Assembly: GCA_934096945.1 (NCBI GenBank) | Contig: CAKOND010000003.1 | Location: forward strand, 1-64,000 | Direction: 5' to 3' | DNA length: 64,000 nt | DNA from: an uncultured Bacilli bacterium | Lineage (GTDB): Bacteria > Bacillota_I > Bacilli_A > RF39 > UBA660 | In this document: positions 62,657-64,000 of the stretch, in pieces | Layout: each line of letters begins with the position of its first letter | How positions within the stretch are numbered: position 1 is the stretch's first letter | Made by a program: the position numbers and the translations under genes | The notes under the pieces: generated by a model | What the model was told of the DNA's origin: nothing | The model's database searches: none | What the model saw: the letters and a program-made list of their open reading frames with translations, nothing else

Positions 62657-64000
62657 CTTTATTACAATTAATACAAGTTACTTCACCATTTTTATCAACT
62701 AGAAGTTCACCACATTCTGGGCAAATATTTCCGGTTGGTTTATACCAAAGAGCATACTGACATTTTGGATAATTATTACATCCATAAAATATTTTACCTT
62801 TTTTAGTTTTTCTTTCCACTATCATCCCTTTATCACACTTTGGACACTTGCAAATTTCTACAATTTCTTTTTTTTCTTTCTTTATATACTTACATTTTGG
62901 ATAATTACTACATGCTATGAATTCCCCAAATTTACCTTTTCTAATAACTAAAGGACTACCACATTCTGGACAATTTTCCCCAGTTTCTTCTGGACCTTTC
63001 TTTTCCATTTCATGGAATGCTTTTTCAACTAATGGTTCAAACTCATCATAGAATTCATGTAAGACTTTTAGATAATCCATTTTATTTTCTGCTATTTTAT
63101 CTAAGTCTTCTTCCATATTAGCAGTGTACTCAACATTTACTATGCCACTAAAGAATTCTTGTAATTTATCAGTTGTTTCAATCCCAATTTCTGTTGGTTC
63201 AAACTTTTTATCTTTTAAAACAACATAACCTCTATCTTTGATGGTGCCTACAATAGTTGCATATGTTGAAGGTCTACCAATACCTAAACTTTCCATTTCT
63301 TTAATTAAACTACTTTCCGTAAATCTTGGAGCTGGCTTAGTAAAATGTTGAGTTTTAGTTATATCATCTGCTGTTATACAACCTGATTTATAATTCTTTA
63401 AGTCTGGAAGTATTACGTCTTCACTATCTTCATACTCACTATATACTTTTAAATAACCATCAAATGTAAGAACACTACCAGTTGCTTTAAATGTATAGCC
63501 ATTATTTTCAAGTATTACCGTAGTTGCTAGTGTTTTAGCATCTGCCATTAATGATGCTAGTGCTCTTGTGTAAATAAGTTTGTATAATTTAAATTCATCA
63601 TTTGTTAAATATGCTTTAACTTCTTCAGGTGTTCTATTAATACTGGTTGGTCTAATACCTTCATGAGCATCTTGCATATTTTCATTCTTTTTACCTTTTT
63701 TAACATAACCAATGTAATTTTCTCCGAATTTACCTTTAATAAAGCCAAAAGTTTCTTTAACAAATGTATCACTTACTCTAACACTATCAGTTCTCATGTA
63801 AGTAATTAACCCTACTGTTTCACTTTTTAAAGTTTTACCTTCGTATAAATCTTGAGCAATTTTCATTGTTTTACTTGGTGCAAAACCTAATTTATTAGAT
63901 GCTGCTTGCTGCAAAGTACTAGTTTTAAATACTTCTCTTGCTGATTTATTCTTTTCTTTTTCAGTTACACTTTCAATTTTAAATGATTTAGAAAGATTAT
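62652..64000 (-). CDS. topA: DNA topoisomerase I, C-terminal part (cut by window edge)
   Basis: Partial gene, open to the window edge. About 449 codons are visible; the N-terminal Toprim domain lies outside. Seen are TSTLQQAASNKLGF, the catalytic tyrosine in GLITYMRTDS, HEGIRPTSINRTPEEV, SLGIGRPSTYATIV and three C-terminal zinc ribbons (CPECGSPLVIRKGKFGEFIAC, CPKCDKGMIVERKTKKG, CPECGELL...CINC). It relaxes negative supercoils. The TTG at 63914 is an internal Leu codon and not the start. Confidence 0.96.
   Translation of the reverse strand, partial: NLSKSFKIESVTEKEKNKSAREVFKTSTLQQAASNKLGFAPSKTMKIAQDLYEGKTLKSETVGLITYMRTDSVRVSDTFVKETFGFIKGKFGENYIGYVKKGKKNENMQDAHEGIRPTSINRTPEEVKAYLTNDEFKLYKLIYTRALASLMADAKTLATTVILENNGYTFKATGSVLTFDGYLKVYSEYEDSEDVILPDLKNYKSGCITADDITKTQHFTKPAPRFTESSLIKEMESLGIGRPSTYATIVGTIKDRGYVVLKDKKFEPTEIGIETTDKLQEFFSGIVNVEYTANMEEDLDKIAENKMDYLKVLHEFYDEFEPLVEKAFHEMEKKGPEETGENCPECGSPLVIRKGKFGEFIACSNYPKCKYIKKEKKEIVEICKCPKCDKGMIVERKTKKGKIFYGCNNYPKCQYALWYKPTGNICPECGELLVDKNGEVTCINCNKE

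Noticed and set aside
1..64000. CRISPR arrays, complete insertion sequences, prophage or rRNA genes
   Set aside because: None seen; no regularly spaced repeats, transposase, phage structural or rRNA sequence was recognised.
1..64000. Mycoplasma-type code with TGA as tryptophan
   Set aside because: TGA ends many genes here (for example the ATGA overlaps in the ger operon), and tryptophans are encoded by TGG.
1..64000. Reverse transcriptase of a diversity-generating retroelement or retron
   Set aside because: No protein with reverse-transcriptase motifs is encoded in the window, so any such system must lie elsewhere.

Overview
The window is chromosomal DNA from a low-G+C, spore-forming Bacillota, most likely an uncultured gut lineage in or near the Bacilli. 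It has a gerA-type germination operon, spoIIP, T-box leaders on aminoacyl-tRNA synthetase genes, GGAGG- and GGTGAT-type ribosome binding sites and strong TTGACA/TATAAT promoters. It uses the standard code, because TGA ends many genes. Lineage is inferred from gene content only; there is no 16S gene here.

Layout. 0.1-3.8 kb: pheT-pheS behind a Phe T-box. 4.1-6.2 kb: a secreted camelysin-like protein with a G+C-rich, apparently hypervariable C-terminus, a divergent XRE regulator, and a G+C-rich cruciform across the stop codon. 6.3-8.8 kb: an orphan RsgI-like protein and an RlmD-type rRNA methyltransferase. 8.8-12.3 kb: the germinant receptor operon. 12.4-13.3 kb: a ribbon-helix-helix protein, yqeY and rpsU. 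13.6-16.6 kb: an accessory island whose best reading is a two-peptide class II bacteriocin: a C39-peptidase ABC exporter, a mini accessory protein and two very short double-glycine precursor genes, each mature peptide carrying a GxxxG motif. 16.8-25.3 kb: the conserved rpsT / spoIIP-yqxA-lepA-hemW neighbourhood, interrupted by three tandem paralogues with SpoIIID-like features. 25.4-34.9 kb: a transglutaminase-like protein, NfeD/SPFH pair, large membrane protein, yceD-rpmF, mutL, yqeH and yqeG. 35.0-35.2 kb: a candidate small structured RNA with its own promoter and terminator. 35.4-38.9 kb: polysaccharide deacetylase and an ABC exporter. 39-45.8 kb: a surface-protein island with three camelysin-family genes, a tyrosine recombinase in the same operon and a 19-bp poly-A tract upstream of one gene. 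45.8-49.5 kb: mraZ-rsmH-ftsL-pbp. 49.7-51.3 kb: a fourth lectin-like surface gene with a divergent XRE regulator and a palindrome inside its promoter. 51.4-55.6 kb: trmD-rimM-trmH group, YgjP-type protease, mscL. 55.7-59.1 kb: tRNA-Arg(CCG) and ileS behind an Ile T-box. 59.1-62.1 kb: SGNH/MBOAT O-acyltransferase pair. 62.2-62.5 kb: a broken copy of part of a surface gene. 62.65 kb to the end: topA, cut by the window edge.

Two themes stand out. The first is the undescribed bacteriocin-like locus, whose precursor genes (45 and 53 codons) are easily missed. The second is a dispersed family of exported proteins that share conserved blocks but have divergent C-termini. Two of them show locally high G+C and, in one, a run of NNC codons of the kind adenine-directed mutagenesis (diversity-generating retroelements) would leave. 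No reverse transcriptase is present in the window, so this second idea remains a hypothesis.
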